Notes: generated by a model not told the origin, from the sequence alone. Counted from the stretch's first letter, positions 12,541-24,459 are shown. The stretch: 64,000 nucleotides of DNA from Deroplatys truncata (GCA_030765065.1 CM060990.1:213753290-213817289); one strand, 5' to 3'. Numbers and translations are program-made.

Positions 12541-12810
12541 CTGAAAATTACCAGTATTACATGTAGCAGTCCTAGTTGGTGCTCCAGCAGTTGCAAGGGA
12601 AAGAACTATACAAAATCATTTTAAATAGAAGGCATGTATCAGGATCAATAATGATCCATATTCAAACAAATTTTATTCTTAAAATGTAAATAAGTACATA
12701 TTACATAGCAAAATAATTACACAATAACATTACAAAAGCTTCTTGTTTACAATGCACTTTATTTATAATGGAGTATTTTTGACCTGTACATTTCCTGTTT
12801 CTCTTTTAAT

Positions 12811-13137
12811 TTAAATTAATCCTAATTCCTCTTCATAGCTTTCTCCCATCAATTGAACTTCAACACTAAATAGCTGCTTTCTGTAATCAGCAACCTCACA
12901 CAGCTTTTCTCTAGCTTTAGCTATCATCATTTTTTTTTAATAACAGGTTGATTTCTTGAAGACCAATGGGCTGCTGCATAATAGGGAATTGAGGTTGATG
13001 GAATTTTGCAGGTTTCTGCTCCTGGTGGACTAGCAGATAAAGGCAGCTCCACTTCCAGCATTACTGCTTCACCATAACCTTGCTGATCTGCACGGCTTGG
13101 TGCTTTTCAGTGGGCTGGTCTTCAATTATCTCTACAA
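12811..13137 (-). pseudogene. Myb/SANT-like Harbinger partner, last exon, 3' part
   Basis: Minus-strand continuation of the exon that starts at 14605, after the LINE insertion 13138-14577. It reads EDQPTEKHQAVQIS, and ends MIAKAREKLCEVADYRKQLF then SVEVQLMGESYEEELGLI, with stop TAA at 12811-12813. The charged, helical C-terminus suits Myb/SANT-like partner proteins, which bring Harbinger transposase to DNA and the nucleus. Two or more frame changes lie between the blocks. The 16-base target duplication of the LINE is 13122-13137. Confidence 0.6.
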
Positions 13138-14593
13138 GTGAAAGAAAAAAAACCTGCACCGTCCCATAATAGCAAATATAGAGTACCAGGTTTACTGTAT
13201 GCGGATGATCTTATGGTTGGGGCTATAATGGTAATTGGGCTACAGAAAGCAATCAATGGAATACAGGAATTCTGTGTAGAATGGGGAATTAAAGTAAATA
13301 TAAACAAATCAAGAGTTATGGTATTTACAAGAGGAAATAAATTAAAAAAGAAGAGAAATGGCAGATGGGGGTTTAAAGTTAGAAGTTGTCAAGGAGTTTG
13401 ATTATTTGGGGGCAAGGATGAGCAGTAATGGAGAATGGTTGGCACACAGTAGGAAGGTTATCGCTAAAGGAAAGGCGGCAATGACAGGAGTAAGGATGTG
13501 CAAATATAAATTAGAAATGCTGACTAAATGGATAGAAAGAATGTATGAGGCATTGGTAGAAGCAAGAATGCTATATGCAGTTGAAATTTGGGGGGGGATC
13601 TGAATTAAGCAGAAAAATAGATTAGAGCTACAGAATGTTTTGTAAAGAACTTTTGGGGTTATCAAGGTCAGCACCAGGGGAAGTAGCATTAGTGGAATTA
13701 AGAAGAATAAGAAGAAAAGCAGTAATATTGGAAAGGATACTGAAATTTTGGTTTAGATGCTTGAACAAGGATGGAGGAAAAATTTTAAGGATGTGTATGG
13801 ACCAACAAAGGAGTACAAAAAATAAAAATAGCTGGTAGACAGGGGTAGAAAAAAGTATGGAGAAGATCAGAATGGGAGATATTTGGAGAGCAGGAGAAAG
13901 AAATAGCAATGGCTTCTGGATAACAGTAAGAAACAGAGTGGAGGACACAGAAAGACAACAGATCTGGGGAAGCTTAGAGAATAAAATATCACTAGGGCTC
14001 TGTAGGCTAGTAAAAAGGGAATGGGGAAGAGAAGGGTATGTGGATTGCTGTAATAGAGCAGAAAAGAAGCATTTGCATGGATGAGAACAGGATCAATGTA
14101 CGAGAGGCTTAAGAGGCAGAAAAAGTGGAGTATGTGAACTATGCAGAGGCAGTGAAAGCGCAGAGCATTATATGATAGAATGCAAGGAATTAGCGGAATG
14201 GAGACAAAAAGTATGGGAGGAAAAATGGGAAAAAGTAGATGGAAAAATGGCAACAATTAAAATGTTGACAGGAAAAAAAGAATAAGAATATGGGGGAGTT
14301 TTTAAAAAAAAGGAAAGGAGAAATGGGTTAGAAAAGTAAGGGAGATAAGAAAGGTAGAAGGGCAAACGGAGGAGGGAGAGGATGGATCATAGGTGATTAA
14401 AGGTAGCAAAGGGCTGCTCAGTTGAGCCATAAGGCCAGGGAGCCAAGCAAAATGAACAGTACAGGCAGAACATAGCTGGCCAGAAAATTTGTACATAGGT
14501 TAAGTTAGTTTACAAATGAAATATTGTAAAAAGGCATTGTGTATAAAAATATGTACAAATAAAATTCATTCATTCACTCAATTATCTCTACAA
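13122..14593 (+). mobile_element. 5'-truncated LINE (family A, copy 1) with 16-bp target duplication
   Basis: The 16-mer TCAATTATCTCTACAA is present at 13122-13137 and 14578-14593, bracketing a 1440-bp LINE insert. The insert starts inside the reverse transcriptase: GLLYADDLMVGAIMVIGLQK (13191-13250; YADD is the catalytic motif), then WGIKVNINKSRVMVF (13285-13323). The thumb and C-terminal part include FDYLGARMSSNGEW, LLGLSRSAPGEVALVELRRI (13652-13711) and a zinc-binding-like CELCRG...H...C near 14134-14185. The 3' end is a (ATTC)n tail at 14563-14577. Stops and frameshifts make it inactive. It splits the last exon of the Myb/SANT-like gene. Related copies lie at 36.1-39.7 and 41.2-57.4 kb. 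Confidence 0.9.
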
Positions 14594-14605
14594 CTGCTGC
14601 TGTGT
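14578..14605 (-). pseudogene. Myb/SANT-like Harbinger partner, start of last exon
   Basis: Starts after a pyrimidine-rich acceptor (TTTTTTTACATGTTTAAG). It reads AC plus TAAVVEIIE, continuing past the LINE at 13137. The two leading bases complete the codon left open by the exon ending at 17323 (G+AC), so the splice phase fits. Confidence 0.55.
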
Positions 14606-14639
14606 CTTAAACATGTAAAAAAACCTTAGATTTAATGCT

Positions 14640-15940
14640 AGATTAATTCTGTTGGCCACTGGATTGCATAATATGGTACATAATACTACCTGCCCATTCA
14701 AAGTGAATTTGCATGTTCTCAGAAAAACTAAAAACCAAAGATATTATAAAACAAAATGCTTTAAGTCCATAACTGACAGCTGTATGTTTCTTCTCAGAAA
14801 GATACTCATTCTCAGATATATGCAAACTGTACATTATAACAGCATTCGGACCAACAAGTCATTAGTTTATTGTTCAACAGTCATCTGCTCACATAAATCA
14901 ACTTTTGTAGTTGTTTGGTACTTCACACTAAACCATGAAGGAACAAGTTTCTCCATTGCTAAACAATTCTGTAAAGTTTTGCTGCACTGCAACAAAGAAA
15001 TTGGTAAACAATTTCTTACATGAATACCAATATAAATAAATGAATTTGACAGGCAGCATAAGCATGAAAGGTTATTAAACTTGTAAATAAAGATTGTAGA
15101 ATATAAATCATCTGTTGGGGACAACTGTGGATTTATTACAAAGTTATTTATCTCTTATTGCATATATAACTACTAGTGTGCGAAGATTTCAGCTACAAAG
15201 CTTAAGAAAAAGCACATTCTTGACCTTGATCTGCAAATATTTAATGTGTTATTACTCAACACGAATTTTAGTAATGTAGACAGGGAATCAAAATTTCAAA
15301 GTTCTTAACAGCAACATAACATTTAAGAAGAACTTCTTAGTGGTCTGTTTTATTATTTCTGAGCATTTTATTTTATTTTATTTATTTATTTTTTTGCACT
15401 TACCAACTGTCAAGTCATAACATCACTGTCATATTTTGTCCAAGTACGGGAAATTCATAATATTAAAGAATTAAGTGCTAACTCTATGTATTAAGCAAAA
15501 GGAATGCAAATATTTAATTAATGATCATTTATAAAATATATTTGGGCTCAAACAGAATATTCTATCAGTTCTTTGCTATAAATTAGGAGGGGAAGGGAAA
15601 ACATTTAACATACTTTTGGTTTCTAAAGATATTCTGCCTCAAACATACAATAAATCAGTTCAATGTGGAGAAAAAATAAAATTATAACACAAATCTTTGG
15701 TTGCAGTATACCCCCAAAATTTGTCAATTGTATATTATGTTAACACGTGAGTGAGCATGCGCTTCACATGGAATTAGCACATCAACATTATTACTTCATA
15801 AGCATAAACCAAGGGGGAATATGTTGGACTACCCAGAAGAAAGTGGAGTGACCAGCTTACATACACAAACAGTTATAATTCAAGAAGAAACAGGCCAGCT
15901 TTCTTAAACAGTGAATGCAATATACAAAGAAGGGAAAAGG
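14640..15940. other. AT-rich intron-like DNA, no genes recognised
   Basis: Between the Myb/SANT-like exons 14605 and 17323. A few open frames occur on both strands but none resembles a known protein. Confidence 0.4.
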
Positions 15941-15949
15941 AGCAATTTA

Positions 15950-16260
15950 ACATGATTTTGTTGCAACAGGCATTATGCCCAACCACAATCTTTTATCCAC
16001 TCTGTGCAATAAATAATGAGGAAGAAACAAAACATTTTTACACAATGCGATTGTAAAGATATTACACTCAAATCACAATATTTTGTTAAAACCATGCAAT
16101 AAATATGCAAAGAAAATGAGAATGTCCAACAAACTTTATTTGCAATAGAAATTTGGTCCAAATCAAAATATTTTGTAAATTATACACAATAAATAAGACT
16201 GGAAAAGTAACTACACATTTTGTTAATTTTGAGCAATAAATATGGGGGTGGGTGGGCAAT
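15950..16260. repeat. Degenerate tandem array with recurring CAATAAATA
   Basis: Four diverged units, spaced roughly 60-90 bp, share an AATCAAAATATTTTGT-like block followed by CAATAAATA (near 16008, 16097, 16186 and 16229). The spacing is irregular and identity is low, so it is an old array. Confidence 0.45.
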
Positions 16261-17322
16261 AATCATTTTAATATAACTCTGGCCTGCATAGATGTTTTTT
16301 CGACAAATTAAAGCAGGCACGCACCATTTTGGATTTTCACATATGCAAAATCTATTTCAGTAAGTTAACTATTAAAAACATTCACAACCGAATAAAGAAA
16401 AAATAAAAATGCATAAAAATGGTGCATCATATTGTTCTATTTCTGTAATGCATACAGAGGTTACTGCAGTCAACACTTTGCTACAGTGAAATATGTATTA
16501 TTTTATATTATGGTAATGCATCAGGATGCAGTAATTGTGATTCTAAAAGTATGATCTTGGTGAAACCTAGCAAATAAATAGGGTTAACTCTTCCTTTTGT
16601 AAGGTCTGTAAACCACCTGCCAGAATGTAGCTAACAGTCATACCAAAGTTTTGTTATAAATGCAAGAAAGTTTTCAAATAGCTTAGATCTGCCTCTATCT
16701 CTCTCTTTTAAGCATACACATTAGAAACACACACAGAGGGAAAGAAAAAAATGTATACTTGCTACTTCTTTTTAAAATAATGTTTGATTCTGTTGTATCA
16801 TTATGTATAAGGAGGTACATGATATGTAGGAGGAAATAACATTTTAAACAACTATCTTTGAGGAAGAGGTGTCACATTTTTACAATGTATTGTGCAGAAC
16901 TGGGTCTTGAATTTTTACATCTAGCACATACCATTTTCAATGTTGGTTAGTAATGACTTTCCAATTTATTCTCCATGGAATCTGAGATCTCTCTAAACAT
17001 ACACTAAGCTCTACTCATCCATCAATATCAATAAACCATTTGAAATACTTCCTACTTGCAAAACATGCTATACTCCAAATGCACGCACATATGTTCATGA
17101 AAACCACATTGAAGACAGCTTTGAAGCTGCATGCTCTAAGATTCTGACCTATCCCTATGATAAACACACAGATATTTCTGATACTCCATTGCCTTCTTAT
17201 ATTAATCTTTTACAATCCCAATAGAGAAATAAAAAAACAACAAAATTAATTAGTTCTGAGAAGCAAACAAGTATGTTGTATACCCTATTGCATACCTGTT
17301 GCAATAGAGCAGTTTTACATAC

Positions 17323-17436
17323 CAAAATGATAATCAGCATCATCAAATGAGTTTACATTAGGCTCCACCTGATCTTTAATTATTGACAGCAGTTGTATAG
17401 ATGTTTCATCCAGCAGAGGAGCTGCCCATCCACCAC
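17323..17436 (-). pseudogene. Myb/SANT-like Harbinger partner, internal exon
   Basis: A 114-nt open exon with acceptor AAAACAG and donor GTATGT. It reads GGGWAAPLLDETSIQLLSII, then KDQVEPNVNSFDDADYHF. This matches the linker of Myb/SANT-like proteins that follows the DNA-binding domain (TGGG..., then a FDxDADYH-type block). It ends after one codon base, completed by AC of the exon at 14605. I first considered it an alternative Rpn7 exon; the Rpn7 exons join perfectly without it. No stop lies inside this exon. Confidence 0.6.
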
Positions 17437-17900
17437 CTGTTTTATGAGAGGTTAACAATAAATATTACAGCTACTGTAATGCATTATATATAACTACTTA
17501 ACATTATCCCAAAGCACTGAAAGCTTAAGATGCAGCAGGCATGTAACACTGATATTAGCTAATTATCAAAACAGGTGATTTTGTTTACTGTTTTCATATG
17601 GTAAGTTGTGATAAATCACATTTAAAATGCTGAAGGCTAATGTAAACATGTATACCCATCCATATTTAATTATTAAACCAAATATTCAGCATTGAATACT
17701 ATGTTGGGTTAGGAATGGCTATATTTGCAAGATTTACGTAAAAGGGTATGTAATGGGAATATTTGTTGCTTTACAGCTTTCAACATTTACTACCAATATT
17801 CCCTACAATAACTTCCATTAGAACTACAAAAACATTAATATTCAAAATTATATTGATGTATAGCTAAATAACAATTATGGAAATAAACATATAACCCACC

Positions 17901-18100
17901 TGGAATTGCTGCTGAACTTATTGGTCACAATCTTCCAAGCCATTTCTTTCTCCTTGGTTGTGACACCACCGGTCCTTTTAGTTCAGTTATATCTTTATTC
18001 TTCAACAATCAATCTCACAACCATTGCTTTTTCTTCTAGTCCTTTGTTTGGATCCTTCAATCCTTTCCAAAAATGTTTAAACAGCTGAACTTGACAATGC
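17901..18100 (-). pseudogene. Myb/SANT-like DNA-binding domain exon (N-terminal helices)
   Basis: On the minus strand it reads EEKAMVVRLIVEE and GGVTTKEKEMAWKIVTNKFS, then SNS and a GTGGGT donor at 17895-17900. This is helix 1 and helix 2 of a Myb/SANT-like domain (Trp in AWKIVTNKF). The third helix (the QLKxxWxNLK block) was not found before the next exon at 17436, and the phases of the two exons do not fit directly, so an exon is missing or decayed. There is at least one internal stop. Confidence 0.55.
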
Positions 18101-18170
18101 AACGAGGAAACAAGGCACAGAGGAAGCATGAGGTAGAATGGCATTGCTCGAGTTTAAACATATGCATTGT

Positions 18171-18324
18171 ATATTAATCAAATTCATGTGGCAACACACT
18201 CTAACTTCACTCTTACAAGATAATTACCTTGAACGTGTTATGAAGACGTCTTCATAACATGTTCAAGGTAATTATCTTGTAAGAGTGAAGTTACAGTGTG
18301 TTGCCACATGAATTTGATTAATAT
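18171..18324. repeat. Near-perfect 154-bp palindrome (2 x 77 bp, no spacer)
   Basis: The left arm 18171-18247 and right arm 18248-18324 are reverse complements with two mismatches by eye and no spacer; the centre is GAAGAC/GTCTTC. Outer ends read ATATTAATCAAATTCATG and its complement. It could be a foldback or palindromic MITE, or the scar of hairpin-mediated repair. It has no coding capacity. Confidence 0.93.
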
Positions 18325-18599
18325 TTTAATTACTTCACTGTGTTTCCCATTAATTTTTATGTTAAATATGCATTGTGCTTATCTTTTGTTTTCGAAGCCA
18401 AAATCTCAGCCAATGAAAATAGATATAGCATACATTACTGTTGCCAACCTTCACAAACTTATGTAACACATTGTCGTAGTTGACAAATTTTTAATTCATC
18501 ATTTTGATGTGATTATCATTGACAACATGGCAAAACTTGACAAAAAGTTAGTTTGACACCCCTTAAGCTAAATTTTCCGATGGTTGGTGTAACCCGGCA

Positions 18600-18840
18600 T
18601 TTGTTCATGAGGTAAACAAAGAAGATCAATTGTCTGAAAATATAACTGCAACAAAACAAGCTATGTTGAACAGGAGCTCTGATGAAGATGAAGGCATCTA
18701 TCAAGAGGAGTTACACAGACATTTAGCCTTTACTAAAAGGGAATGTTTCTGTCAAGAAGGCGAACTTCTCAAATGGTGGAAAAAGCAATAAAACAAGTTT
18801 TCCATGGCTATTGAATGTCGCATGAAGAGTGCTATGCGTT
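18600..18840 (+). pseudogene. hAT transposase C-terminal fragment
   Basis: Plus strand, shifting frames: EVNKEDQLSENITATKQAM, YQEELHRHLAF, GELLKWWKKQ (18758-18790), then FPWLLNVA and RVLCV (18800-18838). The ELLKWWK...FP.L..VA.RVL series is the conserved C-terminal dimerisation block of hAT transposases. It could be the displaced tail of the hAT at 9.9-11.5 kb or a separate insertion; I cannot tell. It ends in a hairpin at 18819-18864. Confidence 0.6.
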
Positions 18841-18864
18841 ACCACGCATAGCACTCTTCATGCG
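18819..18864. repeat. Perfect inverted repeat, 20-bp arms, 6-base loop
   Basis: Arms 18819-18838 and 18845-18864 are exact reverse complements, with spacer TTACCA. The left arm is in register with a hAT coding block (VA.RVLCV), so the right arm looks like a secondary inverted copy, as made by template switching. Confidence 0.95.
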
Positions 18865-18869
18865 ATGGG

Positions 18870-21165
18870 ATGGCAAGTGAACCAATTTTGAAAGAGCAGA
18901 TTATCTTCTGCTTCCCAGAAGATCCTGTCTCGATTCTGAAAATGTAAGCAATCTTTTGTTTATTCATAACAAAATAGCTAACAACTAGAAATAAAGAAGT
19001 TTTATTTCAAAATGAATCTAGGTAAACGGCCAATTAAATTCTAAAATGTTCATTTGCAATGTAATGGGTTCACTTGTTTATTTTAAATTATTGCACTGAA
19101 ATTGACTATGTGCTTTTGCTTTTATCATTATCACCATTGTTTTTCTTCTTCTTCTTGATTTTTTTAAGCTTTTAGGCATGAAAGAAGAGTGCAAGTTCAT
19201 TTAATATATTTATAACTACACAATCTATGATCATAAATGTAGTTTAATTATAAGAGTGACACTTAAGTATTGGAGAGTCCATTTTATTTGTAATTAACAT
19301 AAATGATCTACCTGTTGCAGTAGATTCCACAAAAAGAGGTATTCATTTTTGTTTTGCAGAATCCTTCCATAAAAATTACTACCTATTACAATTAATATTA
19401 CCCAAGTAAAGTTTGTGCCTCAGCCTTTTCTGTTACATTTTCCTTGTTTATTTCTGTTTGTACATATACACAAGTAGTATAAATACATAATATTTTGTGC
19501 TATTATGCTCATGGCCATTATTGTTAAGGTTATTCTAAAGTCATATATAATGTAATAAAGTACTCTTTCTTTATTTATAGTAAGTAATACTGCAATATTA
19601 CCAACACTCGATGGTATCGAAAACTGCAGTTAAATATATAGATACTATATAATACGTTTATTTAAAATCTTATAAATACAAACTGTATTAATGGGAACAA
19701 TAAGAATTATTTCTATTATTACATTATTTAAAAATGAAAACTTTTATTTTAAAATCAATCCTTTCCGCATCACCTGATGTAACAAGACTTTGTTCCAGCT
19801 AATTAATTTTATTTCATTGCAGCAAAATGAGTAATTTGCTCAGATTTTGAATCCCCTAAATAACTTCATTATAGATGTGATTTCTGTAAATTTGGGTATA
19901 TAATAATGTTATAATTAAATGATTCGCTGCAGTTTATAAAATAATGCAACTGTTTTATAATTCACCACCTCCAGTAAAATCACTAGTTTTACGGTACATA
20001 TCTACTCTTAAATGTAGTATTGTATTAGTGCCTCATTCTTGTAACCTATGACTTGACAGCAGTTGTATTACAACTGGGATGCACCAGAGAGCGGCAGCAT
20101 TACGGTTGCTTGCAAGTGACTGAGACTTTACCATAATCACTTGGCTGTCTCTGCTTGGCTAAACTTGACTCGGCTGCCATATGTGAAAACCGAAGATGTC
20201 CCAGTGAGTCATGGTCGGTCGTTTTCATGAGAATGCAGACCTCTAGTCCAGAGCTGGTAATGCAGCTTCATTTTGGATTTGTAAACTGATACCAAGATCT
20301 ATAATGAGCTATCCTGAAGCCAAAAAATCACATTTTTAACTTGTTTGTATCAGATTAGTTGCATATAGTTGAAAGGTAATGGGCTGAAATGACTGCTGTG
20401 AAGTTCTGTATATAAAGTACTTTAGGTCCCAATAAGAGAATAAGATACATGGCTTCTTTATTACTTTTCCCAAGGGAGGAAGGGAGGGTTCTAATGGGGC
20501 AAGTAAAAGATCAAAGTATCTTGCCTGTTTATAGACTGTAAACATGGTGCATAAGAGAAGCTTATATACATAATACTTATGACAAGTTTTATTATTTATG
20601 ACATTTCAATACGCTGAGTAAGTCAAACAAATACTTTTTTTTACTAATATTAGAGTTCATAACCCAGTTAAATGGATTATAATTCTGTATCTTTGTATCA
20701 TTTTTTGGTTACGATGGCAAAGAGTATGATTCTAATTATCTAACAAGCATAAGGAACATATACAAGTTAATGTACTATTAAACCATTTACTTAGCGTTTA
20801 GTGTTATTAACTTCCCATGAAAAGTAGTATTATTACCAGTCCAGTTTTCAGAACATTCCACGAAATGTACATTGCACCGGGAGAGGAAAAGGGGGATAGG
20901 GTAAGGAGATGGAGTGGGAGAAGAACTACTGCAATTAATCTAATAATGCAAGCAGAGCTGTAGGTTCCACTAGTAGGTGATAAAACAGTGAGGATAAGTC
21001 AAAGGGCCAAGCAAGTTCTACTCTACCTTGTGAAAATCAAAGTTTATTGTACCAGTTGGTGGTGTATAAAGTTGGACAAATGCATTCCTACTAAAACTGA
21101 GGTTTATGTATGTTTTCTACGATTTTCAGTAACATATTGATCTCTGAAGACATTTTCAATGTAAT
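18870..21165. other. AT-rich intronic DNA, nothing assigned
   Basis: No coding or repeat family recognised. A GC-richer patch at about 20040-20260 stands out but has no reading frame or terminal repeats I can identify. Confidence 0.4.
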
Positions 21166-21170
21166 TTATA

Positions 21171-22781
21171 CAGGTTGTAACAAAAATGTATAGCACAAAT
21201 TGCAGGACACATTCCTCAAACGTAGACGAAGAAATTATGTTATATGAACATGAGTCTGGAAACACTTTGTTACCATGTTACAACTCACTAATCATGGGAA
21301 ACACACAAGAATAGAACGTACAGCATACCACATGCAACTTTTTCTCACAAGAGATGTTCAATATGCCCTCCGTGAGAATTGATACATGCATCAACCTGCC
21401 ATCATAGTGAATCCTGGATGCGTTGATGTATCCCTGGAGTACTGCATATGGTTTCACAGCCTTCCATAATATGGGCATGGAGACACTGAACATCTGGTAC
21501 TGGGGTTCAATAATCAAGTGCTTTCAAATGCCACCACAAATAAAAGTCCAGTGAGTTTAGGTCCGGGGAGCATGGAGGCCAGGCAATTGGTTCACATCTA
21601 CCTATCCATTTGTCACCGAATCTGTTATTTAGAAGCGGACGGACATTAACACTAAACTGAAGAGGTGCTCCATCGTGCATGAAGTACATGTTTTGTCACA
21701 CAGCTAAAGGCACATCTGCTAACAGACCAGGTAGAACATTCTCTACGAAATTATGGTAACTTTGTCCGTTGAGCCTGGGTGGAAGAACGTGAGGCCCTAC
21801 CAAACAGTCATCAACAATGCCAGTCCAAACATTTACAGAAAATCTTTATTGATGACTTGCTTCAACAGTTGCGTGAAGATAGACGTCAGCCCATACATGT
21901 CAATTGTGATAATTTACAATCTGATCTTGTTGAAATAAGCCTCATCTGTGAACAGCACCGTTGCACTAAAATTAGGTTTGACACTTTGTTGCATAAACCT
22001 TTCACAGAAGCGTACCCGTGCAGGAAAATCAGCTGCTGATAGTGCCTGCATATGCTGTAAATGGTATGGATACAGCCAGACCTTGTGTAACACTCGCCAG
22101 ACAGTGATGCGGTCAACATTATTGTTGCAGCTACTTGTCTTGTACTGACACTAGGGTCATCGTCAACTGCCTGAAGAACTGCCGCCTCCCGTTGCAGTGT
22201 CCTCGTCCGTCTAGGCCTTCCCCGGCCATGAGTATCAGACTGAAATGCCTCATGTTCCTTAAGACAATTATCAATGGCTTCAAACGTTTTCCTGTCAGGG
22301 CACCTTCGTCCTGGAAATCTCTCCCAGTACAAACGTTTAGTGCAAGCGCCATTGCCATCTGCTAATCAATATATCAAATGGGCATCTGCCATCTCTGCAT
22401 TTGTGTACACTGCAATTGCACGAGCCAAGTCTGTGATCAACTCTACTAGTACATAGTAACCCATGTGCTTGCCAAGGTCCTACTGCTCACCGGAACAGTT
22501 GATGTTACGTGTAAACAAGCAATGACGTAAGTCGCATAGCAACAGGGACATGTAAAACAAAACACTGACGGTGCACCTACGATAATGACAATGTAACCAA
22601 GAGTGCATGTTCCCCATTTTTCTAACGTTCTGTTTGTGTGTGTTTCCCATGATTAATGAGTTGGAGAAAATGAGTTGTGACATGGAAACAAAGCGTTTCC
22701 AGACCCACATTCATATAATTTGTTCATCTACATGTGAGGAATGTGTCCTGCAATTTGTGCCGTACACTTTTGTTAAATCTG
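21171..22781 (-). mobile_element. Mariner-type element with DUF4817-like transposase
   Basis: A complete copy with ends. Inverted repeats of about 90 bp start CAGGTTGTAACAAAAATG on the left and CAGATTTAACAAAAGTG on the right, and share GCACAAATTGCAGGACACAT. TA duplications flank it (21169-21170, 22782-22783). On the minus strand the transposase shows an N-terminal DUF4817-like head (RLYWERFPGRRCPDRKTFEA, 22280-22335) and a helix-turn-helix region (GRPRRTRTLQ...VLQAVDDDPSVSTRQVAA). The catalytic domain follows: LFTDEAYFNK near 21935-21960, MHDGAPLQFSVNVRPLLNNR (21626-21685) and CSPDLNSLDFYLWWHLKAL (21510-21570). At least three frame changes break it, so it is inactive. Confidence 0.92.
21510..22340 (-). 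pseudogene. Mariner transposase remnant (IS630-Tc1-mariner, DDE)
   Basis: Coding part of the element 21171-22781: HTH head at the right, DDE core at the left. First catalytic Asp in FTDEAYF, second in MHDGAP, third acidic position in SPDLNSLDFYLW. The element would cut and paste itself at TA sites. Stops lie between FTDEAYF and MHDGAP. Confidence 0.85.
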
Positions 22782-23018
22782 TATAAGTTCACCATTATGG
22801 CCATTTAAATGGATCTCATTGTCTTGTCATTTCATAATGCCATACTTTTCAACAGATATTACTTAAAAGTTGTTTCTTGGTACCTCAAGTTCTCTTAATT
22901 TAGTTTAATATTATGCAGCCCTTAATGAACTTTACACATTTCACATGAATGTGGATGGAAGTTTTAAATATTTTTGGATGGTAGGTTAAATTTTGCTTCC
23001 ATACTTAAACATTTATTT

Positions 23019-24205
23019 TGAAGAAGGTTGTTGTTTGTTACGTAATTATTTTTTTACGTAAACTTGAAGATTGTTATTTAGCTCCACGCTTGGGAAGCCA
23101 ACTTGAAGGTTTATTGTTGCGTATTGTTTAAACTTGAAGAAGGTTATGTTATGCTGCTTTTGTTTTGTTTGGTTACGTAATTTTAACTGCCCCACGTATG
23201 GAAGCCAACTTGAAGTTATGTGCTTACGTAATATATTTAACTTGAAGGAGATGTATGCTTACGTAATTGTATTTTACGTAATATTTATTTAGTTGCATTT
23301 AAGGAGTTCCTGGAACACGCTTTGGGCGTCGGTTTGAATTTGTTGATTACATAATAGTTACTGTTATTACGCAATATGTTGCTACGTACGAGAAGCTGAT
23401 TTCAAGATGTGTTTTTGTTATTACACTCCAAGTTTTACACTATAATATTTAACTTTATTAACACTGCTTCTATATATTATTTATGTTTGAATTTGCCTCA
23501 GCTGCATCAGTAATGTTTGTAGAGTCATGTGTCTTAGGCAGGGCGCAGTATGACAATGATTGTAGACATCACAGAATTTAAGTTTTTAAAATTAACTTCT
23601 TTTATTAATTCTTGCACATTTTTATAACGCACTACACTTTTTAAGAACTGTGAGAATCTTCAATACTTTCACTTAGCGCGTATACAAATTTTACGATTCA
23701 CACGTAGAGAACACATCTTCCATCTGTTCACTACCAAGGCTTGCCAGCAAATGAGCAACTGTTAACGGTTAAAAATCGTAAGCTTTGGTATTTCAAGTCT
23801 CTGATTGGCTAATTCTAGTCCAATAGAATATCTGCATTTTACTTAAACTTTTTCCTTGCTATTGATTGGCTAATTTTAAACTGTTACTGAATTTACCTTA
23901 TCTTTGATGTAATCATGACTGGTAACTTTTCAAACTCTTAAACTCATTATTGCTACAAGGTTACCTCATTACCACCTCATTGTTAGGAACTTAAAACTTA
24001 TTATTCCCTCAGCTCTTGCATTATTAAAGTATATAATGTATTCACATAACATTAATCAAACATGTTTACAATAAAAATAAGCATATGCAATGACTGTTAC
24101 ATACAATTCAAATAATTATTATATACTTATTGTTTCAAGGCGGGCTGTTGTTGAATTTATTATATAATACAATTGAAATTATTTAGGTATTAAAATACTG
24201 CCTCA
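23019..24205 (-). repeat. 3' LTR of the fossil LTR element
   Basis: Direct repeat partner of 32347-34449. It keeps the uninterrupted sequence ATTAAAGTATATAATG near 24025-24040, which is the empty site of the mariner found in the other LTR. Confidence 0.88.
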
Positions 24206-24220
24206 AATTGCCCCCTTTTA
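24206..24220 (-). promoter_or_regulatory. Polypurine tract of the LTR element
   Basis: On the minus strand TAAAAGGGGGCAATT lies immediately before the 3' LTR start TGAGGCAG, the usual place of the plus-strand primer. It fixes the element's orientation. A similar purine run lies at 28957-28972. Confidence 0.7.
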
Positions 24221-24459
24221 GAAATATTTAAAATTTATTCTTTTTTTGTTTTGTTCTTTAAATTTTTTAAATATTTTCTAAAAGTCTCCTGAAAGAAAGA
24301 AACATAACTTCTATTATTGCACTTCCTATCTTTCACTGTCATTTTCTCACTTTTTCTTTTTCTTTAACTCTCACTGGTTTTTCACTACACTCGTATATAG
24401 CAGAACACTTCATATACACTTGTTTGACACCTTCCAAGGTTAATGACCTGGTATAAGAT

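Noticed and set aside
17323-17436. Alternative exon of Rpn7
   Set aside because: Rpn7 exons 40200-39981 and 4736-4628 join in phase without it, and its protein fits a Myb/SANT-like linker instead.
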